From Scilla litardierei (Eukaryota; Streptophyta; Magnoliopsida; Asparagales; Asparagaceae), in NCBI GenBank assembly GCA_030789695.1, contig CM061134.1:60643334-60707333 (forward strand): a DNA stretch of 64,000 bases, read 5' to 3'. This document shows, in pieces, positions 24,295 to 35,312 of the stretch. The notes below the pieces were generated by a model. That model did not search any database. It was not told the origin of the DNA and saw only the letters and a program-made list of their open reading frames with translations. The position numbers and the translations under genes were made by a program. Each line of letters opens with the position of its first letter. The stretch's first letter is position 1.

Positions 24295-25796
24295 CCTCAA
24301 GTTCATCACATGATGCCCTTTTCTCATCAGGTAGCCTCTCAAGTTTCGACTATGATACCACATAAATGACATTGTTAAGAGATGAAAGAGACACCAACAC
24401 TCATATGAACTTAAAAAGGAAAAGTGCAAACTTTTGCAAGCAAACTACACAAATATGATAATATTAATCATGTTGCTGCAATGTTCAACCTAAAACCTAA
24501 TTTCCAAACTTCGAATAAACAAAAACCACAGCAGCAATCAAAGTTATTACTTAAATTTAATAGGATGGCCCAAAAATTGGAGCTTAATAAGAACACGGGA
24601 AGTCTAAAAAGATAGTGCCTAAAATTTAAAAAATTTAAGAAAAATGTCAATTTTTCATCGTGCTTTTACTCTGCTGTTTCATTCAGGGCCACAAGTTCAG
24701 ATGATGCCCAACAACCCCATCTCCTGCCTAACAATTAGCCCGCAAATTACCAGGCTGCCACTGACGGGGACCCATAAAATTCTTCACTCGCTAAACTTAA
24801 TATCACGAAAAATAATGGATAGCTTCATCCGGTAGGAGCAAAGAAAAAATTCAGTTTTGCATGACTTTTGCCTGTATATCACGAAAAATAATGGATCAGA
24901 TGAGAACTTAATAATTCGAACAGAAATCCTCCAAGAATTAATAATTCGAACACAGAAATCACGCCATAAAACAATTATAGATGAGAACTTACTTGAGATC
25001 AGATGAGATTCGAAGGTTGGGAGATGGCTAGGGTTCTCTTTAGATGTGAGAGATCAAATTCATTTGGTGGAGATCAGGACCAGATCCTTTGATATGTATA
25101 GATGAAGAGAGCTGCGATCGAGATCCATATGGCAATCGACACGATTTGGGATTGCAGTGGGCACGTTCTTTTTAGCGCGAGTCTTCCCCCTCCTGAGAGC
25201 ACGAGAGTGGAAGAGCTTGGCGAGCTGAGATTGCAATCGACATGATTTCTGAGAGCGCGAGCGTGGAAGAGCTTGGCGAGCTCGAGCTTCGAGATGATTC
25301 AGATCTCACGGTTTCTGTGAGTCGATGAGAGAACTCGGAACCCCGTGGGTTTTCCCCCTCCTTTTGGAGCGAAAATGCGGGAAGGCGCTAAGCTTTAGGG
25401 TTTCCCCCCCTCCTCGTCACACACAAAATGGTTTTCAAAATTTATATAAAAGTAAAGAAGGCTGAGAGTTTTTTTGGGAGATAAATTATACAAACTGGTT
25501 TTAAAGTTTTGGTTCTCCCAAAACATTTTTCTTCCCCCCAAAATTTAATTCTTCCCCCCAAAATTTTATTCCCCCCACAAATTTTGTTTCAAATTTAAAA
25601 TTTCAAACCTCATATCAAATAGTTTCCCTCCAAACTCAATTTATATTCACTTATCCAATTTCTCTTATCTTATCCAATTTCTCTTATCTTATCCATTTCT
25701 CTTAATAACAACCCTCATTTATAACCAATTTCTCAACTCTTATCCAAAAACTCTTATCCAATAACCCATGATAACATCCCTGTTTTATAATATATA
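24295..25796. other. Right part of Helitron H1, non-coding
   Basis: Continues the Helitron sequence broken at 15090. A GC-richer block (24990-25430) with repeated GAGCTTGGCGAGCT may derive from a gene or promoter but has no open frame I can support. It ends with CTTATCCAATTTCTC repeats that form the Helitron 5' region on the minus strand. Confidence 0.45.
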
Positions 25797-26838
25797 CTAG
25801 TCATTACCCGTGCCCATAGGGCACGGTTTATTTAATGGCTGAGTTTTTCTCCCTCACAAATTTCACGTTCCCCTAAATTTCAAGTTTTCCCACAAAATTT
25901 CAAGTTTCCCCCCAAATTTAAGTTTTCCCCCAAAATTTAAGTCCCCCCAAAATTGTCATTACCACCTAGGACAAACTTACCACGTAGGACAAAGCTTTGT
26001 CCTAGTAGGATAAGATTCAAAATCTTCATAGAACTGGAAATAAAATGGCCGAAAGGGTGAGAATAAAAAGTGTGGGTGGGTGTGTGGGGAGTGTCCATAG
26101 GCAAAAATACAAAAACCGGGGTTGTATGTGCAAAATTCCCCACCTCCTCTTTTATCCATCAAAATCTCATCTCTTATATTTTCTCTTATTCAATTTCCCT
26201 GTTTTATATAATAGATATCCAAATTCTCTTATCCAATTTCTCATGTCCAAATTCTCTTATCAATTTCTCTTGATAACATCCGTCTTTTATATAATAGATA
26301 TCTCTTATCCAATTTCTCTTGTCCAATATCTCTTATCCAATTTCTCTTGATAACATCTCTCGTTTGTAATATAGATATCTCTTATCCAATTTCTCTTGAT
26401 AACATCACTCTTATCCAATTTCTATTGTCCAATATCTCTTATTCAATTTCTCTTGATAACAACCCTCTTTTATAATATAGATATCTCTTATCCAATTTAT
26501 CTTGTCCAATATCTCTAATCCAATTTCTCTTGATAACATCCATCTTTTATAATATAGATATCTCTTATCCAATTTCTCATGTCCAATATCTCTTATCCAA
26601 TTTCTCTTGATAACATCCCTCTTTTATAATATAGATATCTCTTATCCAATTTCTCTTTTCCAATATCTCTTATCCAATTTTTCTTGATAACATCCCTTTT
26701 TTATAATATAGATATCTCTTATCCAATTTCTCTTGATAACATCCCTCTTTTATAATATAGATATCTCTTATCCAATTTCTCTTGTCCAATATCTCTTTTC
26801 CAATTTCTCTTGAGAACATCCCTCTTTTATAATATAGA
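25797..26838 (-). mobile_element. Helitron unit A, 1042 bp
   Basis: On the minus strand it runs from TCTATATTATAAAAG (26838) to a hairpin (CCGTGCCCTATGGGCACGG) and the terminal CTAG at 25797. It is non-coding. Its 5' part holds tandem repeats built on TTATCCAATTTCTCTTG (plus strand). It abuts H1 on the left and unit B on the right with no intervening base. Confidence 0.8.
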
Positions 26839-28930
26839 CTAGTCATTACCCGTGCCCATAGGGCACGGTTTATTTAATGGCTGAGTTTTTCTCCCTCACA
26901 AATTTCACGTTCCCCTAAATTTCAAGTTTTCCCACAAAATTTCAAGTTTCCCCCCAAATTTAAGTTTTCCCCCAAAATTTAAGTCCCCCCAAAATTGTCA
27001 TTACCACCTAGGACAAACTTACCACGTAGGACAAAGCTTTGTCCTAGTAGGATAAGATTCAAAATCTTCATAGAACTGGAAATAAAATGGCCGAAAGGGT
27101 GAGAATAAAAAGTGTGGGTGGGTGTGTGGGGAGTGTCCATAGGCAAAAATACAAAAACCGGGGTTGTATGTGCAAAATTCCCCACCTCCTCTTTTATTCC
27201 TCAAAATCTCATCTCTTATATTTTCTCTTATTCAATTTCCCTGTTTTATATAATAGATATCCAAATTCTCTTATCCAATTTCTCATGTCCAAATTCTCTT
27301 ATCAATTTCTCTTGATAACATCCGTCTTTTATATAATAGATATCTCTTATCCAATTTCTCTTGTCCAATATCTCTTATCCAATTTCTCTTGATAACATCT
27401 CTCGTTTGTAATATAGATATCTCTTATCCAATTTCTCTTGATAACATCACTCTTATCCAATTTCTATTGTCCAATATCTCTTATTCAATTTCTCTTGATA
27501 ACAACCCTCTTTTATAATATAGATATCTCTTATCCAATTTATCTTGTCCAATATCTCTAATCCAATTTCTCTTGATAACATCCATCTTTTATAATATAGA
27601 TATCTCTTATCCAATTTCTCATGTCCAATATCTCTTATCCAATTTCTCTTGATAACATCCCTCTTTTATAATATAGATATCTCTTATCCAATTTCTCTTT
27701 TCCAATATCTCTTATCCAATTTTTCTTGATAACATCCCTTTTTTATAATATAGATATCTCTTATCCAATTTCTCTTGATAACATCCCTCTTTTATAATAT
27801 AGATATCTCTTATCCAATTTCTCTTGTCCAATATCTCTTTTCCAATTTCTCTTGAGAACATCCCTCTTTTATAATATAGATATCTCTTATCCAATTTCTC
27901 TTTTCCAATATCTCTTATCCAATTTCTCTTGATAACATCCCTCTTTTATAATATAGACATCTCTTATCCAATTTCTCTTTTCCAATATCTCTTATCCAAT
28001 TTCTCTTGATAACATCCCTCTTTTATAATATAGATATCTCTTAACCAATTTCTTATGTCCAATATCTCTTGATAACATCCCTCTTTTATATTATAGATAT
28101 CTCTTATCCAATTTCTCTTTTCCAATATCTCTTATCCAATTTCTCTTGATAACATCCCTCTTTTATAATATAGATATCTCTTATCCAATTTCTCTTTTCC
28201 AATATCTCTTATCCAATTTCTCTTGATAACATCCCTCTTTTATAATATAGATATCTCTTATCCAATTTCTCATGTCCAATATCTCTTATCCAATTTCTTT
28301 TGATAACATCCCTCTTTTATAATATAGATATCTCTTATCCAATTTCTCATGTCCAATATCTCTTATCCAATTTCTCTTGATAACATCCCTTTTTTATAAT
28401 ATAGATATCTCTTATCCAATTTCTCTTTTCCAATATCTCTTATCCAATTTCTCTTGATTACATCCCTCTTTTATAATATAGATATCTCTTATCCAAGTTC
28501 TCTTGATAACATCCCTCTTTTATAATATAGATATCTCTTATCCAATTTCTCTTGTCCAATATCTCTTATCCAATTTCTCTTGATAACATCCCTCTTTTAT
28601 AATATAGATATCTCTTATCCAATTTCTCTTTTCCAATATCTCTTATCCAATTTCTCTTGATAACATCCCTCTTTTATAATATAGACATCTCTTATCCAAT
28701 TTCTCTTTTCCAATATCTCTTATCCAATTTCTCTTGATAACATCCCTCTTTTATAATATAGATATCTCTTAACCAATTTCTTATGTCCAATATCTCTTGA
28801 TAACATCCCTCTTTTATATTATAGATATCTCTTATCCAATTTCTCTTTTCCAATATCTCTTATCCAATTACTCTTGATAACATCCCTCTTTTATAACATC
28901 CCTCTTGATAACATCCCTCTTGATAACATC
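26285..28930. repeat. Minisatellite of Helitron 5'-end sequence
   Basis: Monomers of about 52 or 82 bp contain ATAGATATCTCTTATCC, AATTTCTCTTGATAAC and CATCCCTCTTTTATAATA. On the minus strand each monomer starts with TCTATATTATAAAAGAGGG, which is the Helitron 5' terminus itself. The array is interrupted only by the 3' part of unit B (26839-27320). Confidence 0.8.
26839..28930 (-). mobile_element. Helitron unit B with expanded 5' minisatellite
   Basis: The first 1042 bp (26839-27880) repeat unit A almost perfectly (a few differences, for example near 27196). The repeat array then continues for another kilobase to where LINE-2 begins. The true 5' end of B is not resolved because LINE-2 and later insertions follow. 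Confidence 0.7.
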
Positions 28931-28949
28931 CCTCTTTTACAAAAACCCT

Positions 28950-30611
28950 ATGTCCACTAATTCCGGAGCTGGCGACCTACGGGCGGCGGCTCAATCCTCT
29001 GCTCGCGTGGATCCTTCCACCGGAGTTGAGGTTCTCACTAATCCTAATGGCCCCTTGCCGGAGGATAACGGCGGATGGGAACGCGTTGTCCGCAAGAGTT
29101 ACGCGGAACGTCGTTCTGCTGAATCATCCATGAGGAGACCTAATCTTCGGTCTGAGGTACGCCGTTATCCTAAAAATCATTTCCAGCGGAATCAACGATA
29201 TGAGGATCGGAAGGAACGCCGAAATATTAAGGTTGCACCAAGATCTGATGGTCAACCCAACAAGGTTTTTGCTGATACTACCTCACGGCATGCTTCCAAA
29301 GTGCTCGATAAAATGTCCCCTAGACCCCAGTCAACAATCCACATCAGCCCCTCGGTTGAAAAGCGCTCCTGGGTTGATATCTGCTCTTCGCGCCGGAAAT
29401 ATGCGGATCCTCTCGTTATGGCCAAGGTGCCAATCTCCCACACTGAAGAAGGCGTTGCCAAAGTTAATATTGCGGCCAGCATGCTTGAGGCAGGAGCAGC
29501 CCGTTGGGCTAACACCTTAGTAGGGTACGTCCTCGGTGACGTCCCTTATTTTGGCCAAATCAAAGCCTGGACAGAAAGATTATGGAGGATCAAAGGGAGT
29601 CTCCGTATCTTCTCACGCGAGAATGGATACTTCTATTTTAGATTTGAAAAGGGTGAGGATCGGGACAATATCCTACATGGGGGACCATGGCTTTTTGATG
29701 GCAGACTTGTGGTTTTGCAGAAGTGGTCTCCAAGTATTCAACTTGGTCGCGACATTCTCACAGCGGTCCCAGTTTGGGTACAATTCCATCATCTCCCGTT
29801 ATCCATGTGGACGTTGGAAATTCTTAATATAATTGCAAGCGGTGTCGGAAATCCCATTTGCCTAGATAAGGCCACTGCAAGTCTTGATAGGATCTCCTAC
29901 GCTCGTTGCTTAGTTGAAGTGGATGCTAAAACTCCGCTACAAAGGAAAGTACTTGTTGATGTTGAAGGACAGCCTACAATTACTATTGAAGTCAAGTATG
30001 AAGGAGAGCCGCCTCGGTGTGGGGACTGTACATGCTTCGGTCATCTCGAAGTCCAATGTCCACGGAAATTGACGTCTGAGCAACCTTCAATCCAATCTGA
30101 GAAAACCCCTTGTGCACAACATGCTGTGTATCCTGTGCCCTCAACGGCTGACCCACTTGTATTACCAAGCTTGCCTATTGCCAAAACTCCTAATGAATTA
30201 TTAAGCCGTAATGACCCTACCTCTGATCCTCCTTTGCAACAAAGCATCGGCGGTCAATTTGGGTTAATGTCTGGCGGGTCAAGTGGTCCTGCGCCTGCAC
30301 CCCTTCCTAAGCCATCGGATATTAGGGCCTCTTCTTCTGGAACCGAGCAATATTCCCCCCCTCCTACGGACACTGTGGGAACGGTCACTACTTCCAGCGT
30401 GCGCATTCCTTCCCCATCACTGATTGATACTGCTACTGAATTTGAGGGGCCCTCTAGCCCTACTGAGGCCAACCCCGAGTGGGTCTTGGAGCATGCCGTC
30501 CTCCAGGCTCAGGTTTCTCATTGCAAGAATAAATCAGTACGTATTTCTCCCTCTTCCATCAGAAGAAGCTCCAGGCTCTCGGGGCACTCTCCCACACTAT
30601 CATCCTCATGA
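28950..30611 (+). CDS. LINE-2 ORF1, DUF4283/zinc-knuckle RNA-binding protein
   Basis: About 553 residues from the Met at 28950 (MSTNSGAGDLRAAAQ). An upstream in-frame Met at 28905 lies in the minisatellite and is unlikely to be used. The N-terminal 180 residues are basic and disordered. The DUF4283-like core includes ANTLVGYVLGDVPYFGQ, GYFYFRFEKGEDRDNI and GGPWLFDGRLVVLQKW. The knuckle CGDCTCFGHLEVQC sits near 30017-30060. The tail is Pro/Ser-rich and ends SRLSGHSPTLSSS. It is expected to bind the LINE RNA in the cytoplasm and nucleus. Layout matches LINE-1 ORF1 throughout. Confidence 0.9.
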   Translation: MSTNSGAGDLRAAAQSSARVDPSTGVEVLTNPNGPLPEDNGGWERVVRKSYAERRSAESSMRRPNLRSEVRRYPKNHFQRNQRYEDRKERRNIKVAPRSDGQPNKVFADTTSRHASKVLDKMSPRPQSTIHISPSVEKRSWVDICSSRRKYADPLVMAKVPISHTEEGVAKVNIAASMLEAGAARWANTLVGYVLGDVPYFGQIKAWTERLWRIKGSLRIFSRENGYFYFRFEKGEDRDNILHGGPWLFDGRLVVLQKWSPSIQLGRDILTAVPVWVQFHHLPLSMWTLEILNIIASGVGNPICLDKATASLDRISYARCLVEVDAKTPLQRKVLVDVEGQPTITIEVKYEGEPPRCGDCTCFGHLEVQCPRKLTSEQPSIQSEKTPCAQHAVYPVPSTADPLVLPSLPIAKTPNELLSRNDPTSDPPLQQSIGGQFGLMSGGSSGPAPAPLPKPSDIRASSSGTEQYSPPPTDTVGTVTTSSVRIPSPSLIDTATEFEGPSSPTEANPEWVLEHAVLQAQVSHCKNKSVRISPSSIRRSSRLSGHSPTLSSS

Positions 30612-33600
30612 CTATTCTCTTCTGGAATTGCCGAGGCCTTAATAATGCATCGCGTAGAGCTGATCTGAAGCACCGGTTGCGTAAGTTCAATCCAACTATT
30701 GTTTGTTTATTAGAGACTAAAGTCGAATCTTGTAATGCCACCAGGTTGACTAAGTGCTTCTGCGGTGATTGGGATATGATTAACAACAGATGTTCCTATA
30801 AAGGTGGCCGGATTGTAATATACTATAATAAATTAGTGTGGACCTCATCTCCCATCTCGTTGTCCCCGCAGCACATCTCCTCCATTTTTGCAAACTCTGC
30901 GGGACTCAGGCTTGGACTTACTGCGGTATATGGACTCAATTTGCCGCAGTCTAGGCTTTCCCTATGGAGTGCTCTCACGGCTGACTCCAGTTCACTTAAT
31001 AACATCCCTTGGCTGGTAGGTGGTGACTTTAACTGTGTCCGTATTTCTTCTGAGAAGATTGGGGGACGTCCTGTTGATTCGGCGTCCATGGATTCTTTCA
31101 ATACTTGTATTGCGGGTTGTCGGCTTATGGAACTTAAAAGCATTGGGAATAGAATGAGTTGGAACAATCGACGCATTGGGCCTAACCGTATCTCGGCTAG
31201 ATTAGATCGAGTCCTTTGCAATATGGATTTGATCGACCTCCTCCCTCACGCTTTTGTGGAATCCACCCCTGGAGGTACGAGTGACCATGCCACTTTGCAT
31301 GTGCATCTTCTTAACAACGCGGTCTCTCATCCCAAGCCGTTTAAATTCTACAATTCCTGGATTTCTATTACCGGCTTCAGGGAACTTGTACAACGCACAT
31401 GGGAGCGCCAGCCGTGGGTCAATTCGTTGGCTAGCCTGGCATCTAAGCTCAGATTCCTGAAAGGCGAAATTAAGCTTTGGTCTCTTTCTAATAAAGACGC
31501 CAGGACGTCTACTTTCTGGAGAAATGAGCTTGACAAAATTCAAGCTTCTAATTATAACAGTTCTGATCCTAGCACTCATGCTCTTGAAAGGAATTTGATC
31601 TTCAATCTTGCTAACTCCCTAGACATAGAGGAATCTGATTTGCGCCAAAAAAGCAGGCAGGATTGGCTAACTATGGGAGACAGGAATTCTAAATTTTTCT
31701 ACAGTGCAATGAAATGTAGACGCTCCCGCAATAATCTAAGCCACCTCATTGATAGGCATGGAGTTCGGTTTTCTGCTTCTGATGTTCTGAGATCCGAAGG
31801 CCCTATCTTCTACAGGGACTTGTATAACCAAGTCGATTACTGGAATTTGTTCCCGAAGCTTTCCCCGAAAAGGAAGCTTACCCTTGAAGCAACTAATTGG
31901 ATGGATAGATTGGTTTCGCCCTCTGAAATCAAAGTTGCGGTCTTCCAAATTGGGCAAGATAAAGCCCCTGGTCCAGATGGGTTCAATGCTAAATTCTTTC
32001 ATCAATTTTGGGACATTGTCGGTAAGGATGTAATTTCTGGTGCTCTGTCATTTTTCAACACCTCCTATATGCCCCAATGTGTCAATCATACATTTCTTAC
32101 TCTTGTCCCAAAAAATGCTAACGCTGCGGAGCTGGGGGACTACAGACCCATCGCATGTTGCAATGTCACATATAAAATCATTAGTAAAGTCTTGTGCAAC
32201 AGGTTACGGCATGCCATATGTGATTTAATATCCCCAAACCAGGCTGCTTTTTTGAAAGGTAGACTCCTATCTGATTGTGCCTTAATCGCTCATGAACAAA
32301 TTCGGGATTTTAGCAATCCAATGGGGGCGAGATCTTGCATCAAATTGGATCTCCGCAAGGCTTTTGACAGTATAAATAGGGAGTTCATCTACTTCATTCT
32401 ACATCAAATGGGCTTTGGTAGCAGGTTTATTAATTGGATAAGAGCTTGTATATCTACCCCAATGTTCTCGGTACTAATTGATGGTTCACCGGCAGGCTAC
32501 TTCTCTTCTAATAGGGGGTTAAGGCAGGGTGACCCCCTCTCCCCCTACCTCTTTGTGTTAGTGATGGAGGCCTTCTCTCTTCTGATGGCGAGAGCGGAAT
32601 CTTCCCGTTCCATCCAGCCGATGCGACGTATGGGATCTATTTCTCACCTGCTGTTTGCAGATGATTTATTGGTTTTCTGTCGCGCTAACCAGCGATCCTT
32701 TACCGGGCTCAAAGAACTCCTCCATACCTTTAATCTGTTCTCTGGACTATCCATTAATTGGGATAAAAGCTCTGCCATCTTCAGTAAGGGTGCTCGCCAG
32801 CCTGGTAGCCTTGCTAACATCCTGGGGGTAAAATTAGTCAGATCATTTACTACTTACCTTGGGCTACCACTCTCTTCTACTTATCCTAAAGCTTCTGTGT
32901 ATAGTCGTCTAATTGATAAGTGCAAAAAAAGGTTGCAAAGTTGGAGTTCTTCGCTTCTATCCACCGCTGGTAAAATTGAGTTGGTTCATTCAGTTATTTA
33001 TGGGATCATGGCTTTCTGGATGCAAGCCTTCTACCTTCCGCCTTCTGTTATTCGTGCAATCACTTCGGCCTGTAGGAAGTTCATTTGGGGCAAGCTCAAT
33101 ATATGGGCGTGGAAGGACCTCTGTGTTCCCAAAAAGGAAGGGGGTGTGGGTTTGAGATTATTGAAAGACTTAAACGCTGCGTCTGGAGTTCGCCTTACAT
33201 GGAGGCTTCTTTCTACTAATTCAATTTGGGCGAAATATATGAGATCCCGTTACAAGGAAGTCGCAAGCGAATTCTACACTGTCCGGCCAAAACCTACTAA
33301 TTCCGGGACATGGAAATTCCTGCTCAGGTATCGTAAATTCTCCCAACATCTTATTAAACGAGTTGTTGGTGATGGTTCATCAACCTCTTTCTGGTTTGAC
33401 AACTGGCATCCTATGGGTCCATTACATTTGCTTCACCAACCGGTCACTGGAACTGAGCACTTTACCGTTAAAGATTTTTGTACTAATAATAGCAGGCGCA
33501 CCCTTGAAGGCATCCGGACTATTATCCAAAACCGGCAGAGAATTACATTGCGGCTTGGCCCTGATCAGTGGGCGTGGGCTACTGGCAATCCCTCTTTCAA

Positions 33601-34159
33601 ATCCGCTTGGGAAGGTGTCCGTATCTCTGGACCGAATTTTGTGTATCACCCCATTGTGTGGCACCCTAAACATGTTCCTAAGATGTCACTCACTCTCTTA
33701 AGAGCCATTCAAGATAAGTTACCAACCAGAGACAGGCTATCAAAGTGGGGAGTTACTGCTGATCAACACTGCGCTCTCTGTGACTCCAACATCCCTGAAT
33801 CTTCCACTCACCTGTTTTTTGAATGCAGTTACTCCCGGTACATTTTGTGTAGGGGGCTTCTCAAATTGGGGTACACTGGCGCCCCACCGCTAACTCTAGC
33901 TGGTGTGTGCGATCTGATACTGAGGCGATACACCAAATCTGACCCTGTGGGGTATCTAGCTAAAGCGGCCCTATCGTCCATGGTTTGGCACATTTGGAAG
34001 CAGCGCAATAAGAGGATTTTTGAAGGTATTGCCATGCAGAAGACAGTGTTATTTGAAGACATTGCTTTGGATATTCTTATCTCACTGCGTGGCATCGACT
34101 TGGAACGTGCTTCAGATCTGACCCCTTTCTCTAATTGGGGTTTCATAGATGCTGGCTAA
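30608..34159 (+). CDS. LINE-2 ORF2, endonuclease-reverse transcriptase
   Basis: A 1183-residue uninterrupted protein. The AP-endonuclease domain (residues 1-235) shows FWNCRGLNN, LETKV, GGDFNCV, ARLDRVLCN and SDHATL. The reverse transcriptase (about 440-760) shows DKAPGPDGFN, KLDLRKAFDSINR, RQGDPLSPYLF and LLFADDLLVF with the catalytic Asp pair. A zf-RVT region near residue 1040 reads CALCDSNIPESSTHLFFEC. No RNase H domain is seen. The start codon overlaps the ORF1 stop (ATGA), so translation may depend on termination-reinitiation. All key residues visible in the family are present, so this copy could supply machinery to the broken relatives nearby. Confidence 0.92.
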   Translation: MTILFWNCRGLNNASRRADLKHRLRKFNPTIVCLLETKVESCNATRLTKCFCGDWDMINNRCSYKGGRIVIYYNKLVWTSSPISLSPQHISSIFANSAGLRLGLTAVYGLNLPQSRLSLWSALTADSSSLNNIPWLVGGDFNCVRISSEKIGGRPVDSASMDSFNTCIAGCRLMELKSIGNRMSWNNRRIGPNRISARLDRVLCNMDLIDLLPHAFVESTPGGTSDHATLHVHLLNNAVSHPKPFKFYNSWISITGFRELVQRTWERQPWVNSLASLASKLRFLKGEIKLWSLSNKDARTSTFWRNELDKIQASNYNSSDPSTHALERNLIFNLANSLDIEESDLRQKSRQDWLTMGDRNSKFFYSAMKCRRSRNNLSHLIDRHGVRFSASDVLRSEGPIFYRDLYNQVDYWNLFPKLSPKRKLTLEATNWMDRLVSPSEIKVAVFQIGQDKAPGPDGFNAKFFHQFWDIVGKDVISGALSFFNTSYMPQCVNHTFLTLVPKNANAAELGDYRPIACCNVTYKIISKVLCNRLRHAICDLISPNQAAFLKGRLLSDCALIAHEQIRDFSNPMGARSCIKLDLRKAFDSINREFIYFILHQMGFGSRFINWIRACISTPMFSVLIDGSPAGYFSSNRGLRQGDPLSPYLFVLVMEAFSLLMARAESSRSIQPMRRMGSISHLLFADDLLVFCRANQRSFTGLKELLHTFNLFSGLSINWDKSSAIFSKGARQPGSLANILGVKLVRSFTTYLGLPLSSTYPKASVYSRLIDKCKKRLQSWSSSLLSTAGKIELVHSVIYGIMAFWMQAFYLPPSVIRAITSACRKFIWGKLNIWAWKDLCVPKKEGGVGLRLLKDLNAASGVRLTWRLLSTNSIWAKYMRSRYKEVASEFYTVRPKPTNSGTWKFLLRYRKFSQHLIKRVVGDGSSTSFWFDNWHPMGPLHLLHQPVTGTEHFTVKDFCTNNSRRTLEGIRTIIQNRQRITLRLGPDQWAWATGNPSFKSAWEGVRISGPNFVYHPIVWHPKHVPKMSLTLLRAIQDKLPTRDRLSKWGVTADQHCALCDSNIPESSTHLFFECSYSRYILCRGLLKLGYTGAPPLTLAGVCDLILRRYTKSDPVGYLAKAALSSMVWHIWKQRNKRIFEGIAMQKTVLFEDIALDILISLRGIDLERASDLTPFSNWGFIDAG

Positions 34160-34215
34160 GATTAGATAGACACTCTGTTGTTTACACAGTTGATACGGGT
34201 AGTGAGTAGGAAGTA

Positions 34216-34245
34216 GGGGGTGACGGCGCTTGTGCCCTATCCCCC
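34216..34245 (+). promoter_or_regulatory. LINE-2 3'-UTR stem-loop
   Basis: GGGGG (34216-34220) pairs with CCCCC (34241-34245); GGC (34225-34227) pairs with GCC (34234-34236) around GCTTGT. The inner stem is GAC/GTC in LINE-1, a compensatory change. Confidence 0.65.
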
Positions 34246-34330
34246 CTCTCCCCACCAGCCACTTTGTATAACTTGTGTACGTACTTGTATATACTCTCTT
34301 ATGACAATAAAGATTGCTTTTACTCGCCAA

Positions 34331-34339
<9 letters not shown>

Positions 34340-34366
<27 letters not shown>
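34340..34366. repeat. (TA)n microsatellite
   Basis: TA run between the poly(A) of LINE-2 and the next MITE. Confidence 0.85.
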
Positions 34367-34370
<4 letters not shown>

Positions 34371-34746
34371 ATCTTCCATTGCGAAAAAATGGTGCGAAAG
34401 CCCGTGCGAAAATATTTTTTTTATTTTTTTGAATTTTTTTTTTCAAAATTTCTTTTTTTGATGTTTAATCCATACAAATATATATACCCCAGGGAAAATA
34501 ATGGGTGAACCCGTTGGGCATTAGAGCACCCATCCACCCGTTACAAATTTAACGGTCTCAAAACGTGCGAATTTGATGAAATGCCTTGATCGAAGGCCAA
34601 ATGACATTATTTCTCAACCATTATTTTTTGAGGGGTGTATAACAACATATGTTGAGGATGGAAAAAAGAATTTTTGAAAAAAAAAATTTCTAAAAAAAGA
34701 TAAAAACATTTTCGCGCCGTGCGAAATGTTCTCATTTGAAAATTTT

Positions 34747-34748
<2 letters not shown>
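34367..34748. mobile_element. MITE-like element with GTGCGAAA-rich ends
   Basis: About 382 bp, non-coding, (TA)n on both sides. The ends are related inverted sequences rich in GTGCGAAA / TTTCGCAC (left 34391-34410, right 34710-34730). The right 45 bp are the inverse of the fragment at 8798-8849. Confidence 0.55.
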
Positions 34749-34810
<62 letters not shown>

Positions 34811-34830
34811 CATACATACATACATATATA
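34749..34830. repeat. (TA)n followed by CATA repeats
   Basis: TA run to about 34804, then CACATACATACATACATACA and TATATA. Confidence 0.85.
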
Positions 34831-35239
34831 GGGAAATGTGCCTAAGAATGATCTCGGGTAGAGATACCTGAGCACACCCCCGCTGTTCGGGGTTTGGGAG
34901 TATTTTTTTTGAAATATTTTTTTGCAGTAGGTAGATATACTTGTTATGTAGCTCCCCACAAAATTTCAGGTCGATCCGACACAGTTTGAGCCTCCGTTCA
35001 TCGATTTCAAAAACGTTGCGCAAAACTGTCCAGAATTTGGACAGTTTTGCGCAACGTTTTTGAAATTTATGAACGGAGGCTCAAACGGTGTCGGATCGAG
35101 CTGAAATTTTGTGGGGAGCTACATAACAAGTATATCTACCTACTGCAAAAAAAAATTTCAAAAAGAAATACTCACAAACCCCGAACAGCGGGGGTGTGCT
35201 CAGGTATCTCTACCCGAGGTCATTCTTAGGTACATTTTT

Positions 35240-35242
<3 letters not shown>
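34831..35242. mobile_element. Foldback MITE: near-perfect 200-bp inverted repeat
   Basis: The left arm 34831-35031 and right arm 35039-35242 are reverse complements with few mismatches, separated by the 7-nt loop AGAATTT. The ends start GGGAAATGTGCCTAAGAATG and lie in (TA)n. No coding capacity. Transcription would give a long hairpin RNA, a likely small-RNA source; that is inference. Confidence 0.8.

Positions 35243-35311
<69 letters not shown>
35243..35311. repeat. (TA)n microsatellite
   Basis: TA run joining the foldback MITE to the truncated 5' end of LINE-3. Confidence 0.9.

Positions 35312-35312
<1 letters not shown>

Larger units (their letters stand above)
28931..34339 (+). mobile_element. 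LINE-2: full-length, apparently intact L1-type LINE
   Basis: ORF1 (28950-30611) and ORF2 (30608-34159) are both uninterrupted and overlap by four bases (ATGA). The 3' UTR holds the family stem-loop (34216-34245), AATAAA at 34306 and an A11 tail at 34329-34339, followed by (TA)n. The 5' end lies in the Helitron minisatellite; the first base of the element is uncertain by about 20 bp. Confidence 0.85.

Noticed and set aside
26045..26350. 101-residue frame repeated at 27087-27392
   Set aside because: Lies in Helitron non-coding sequence and minisatellite; no domain, and its repetition follows the element duplication.
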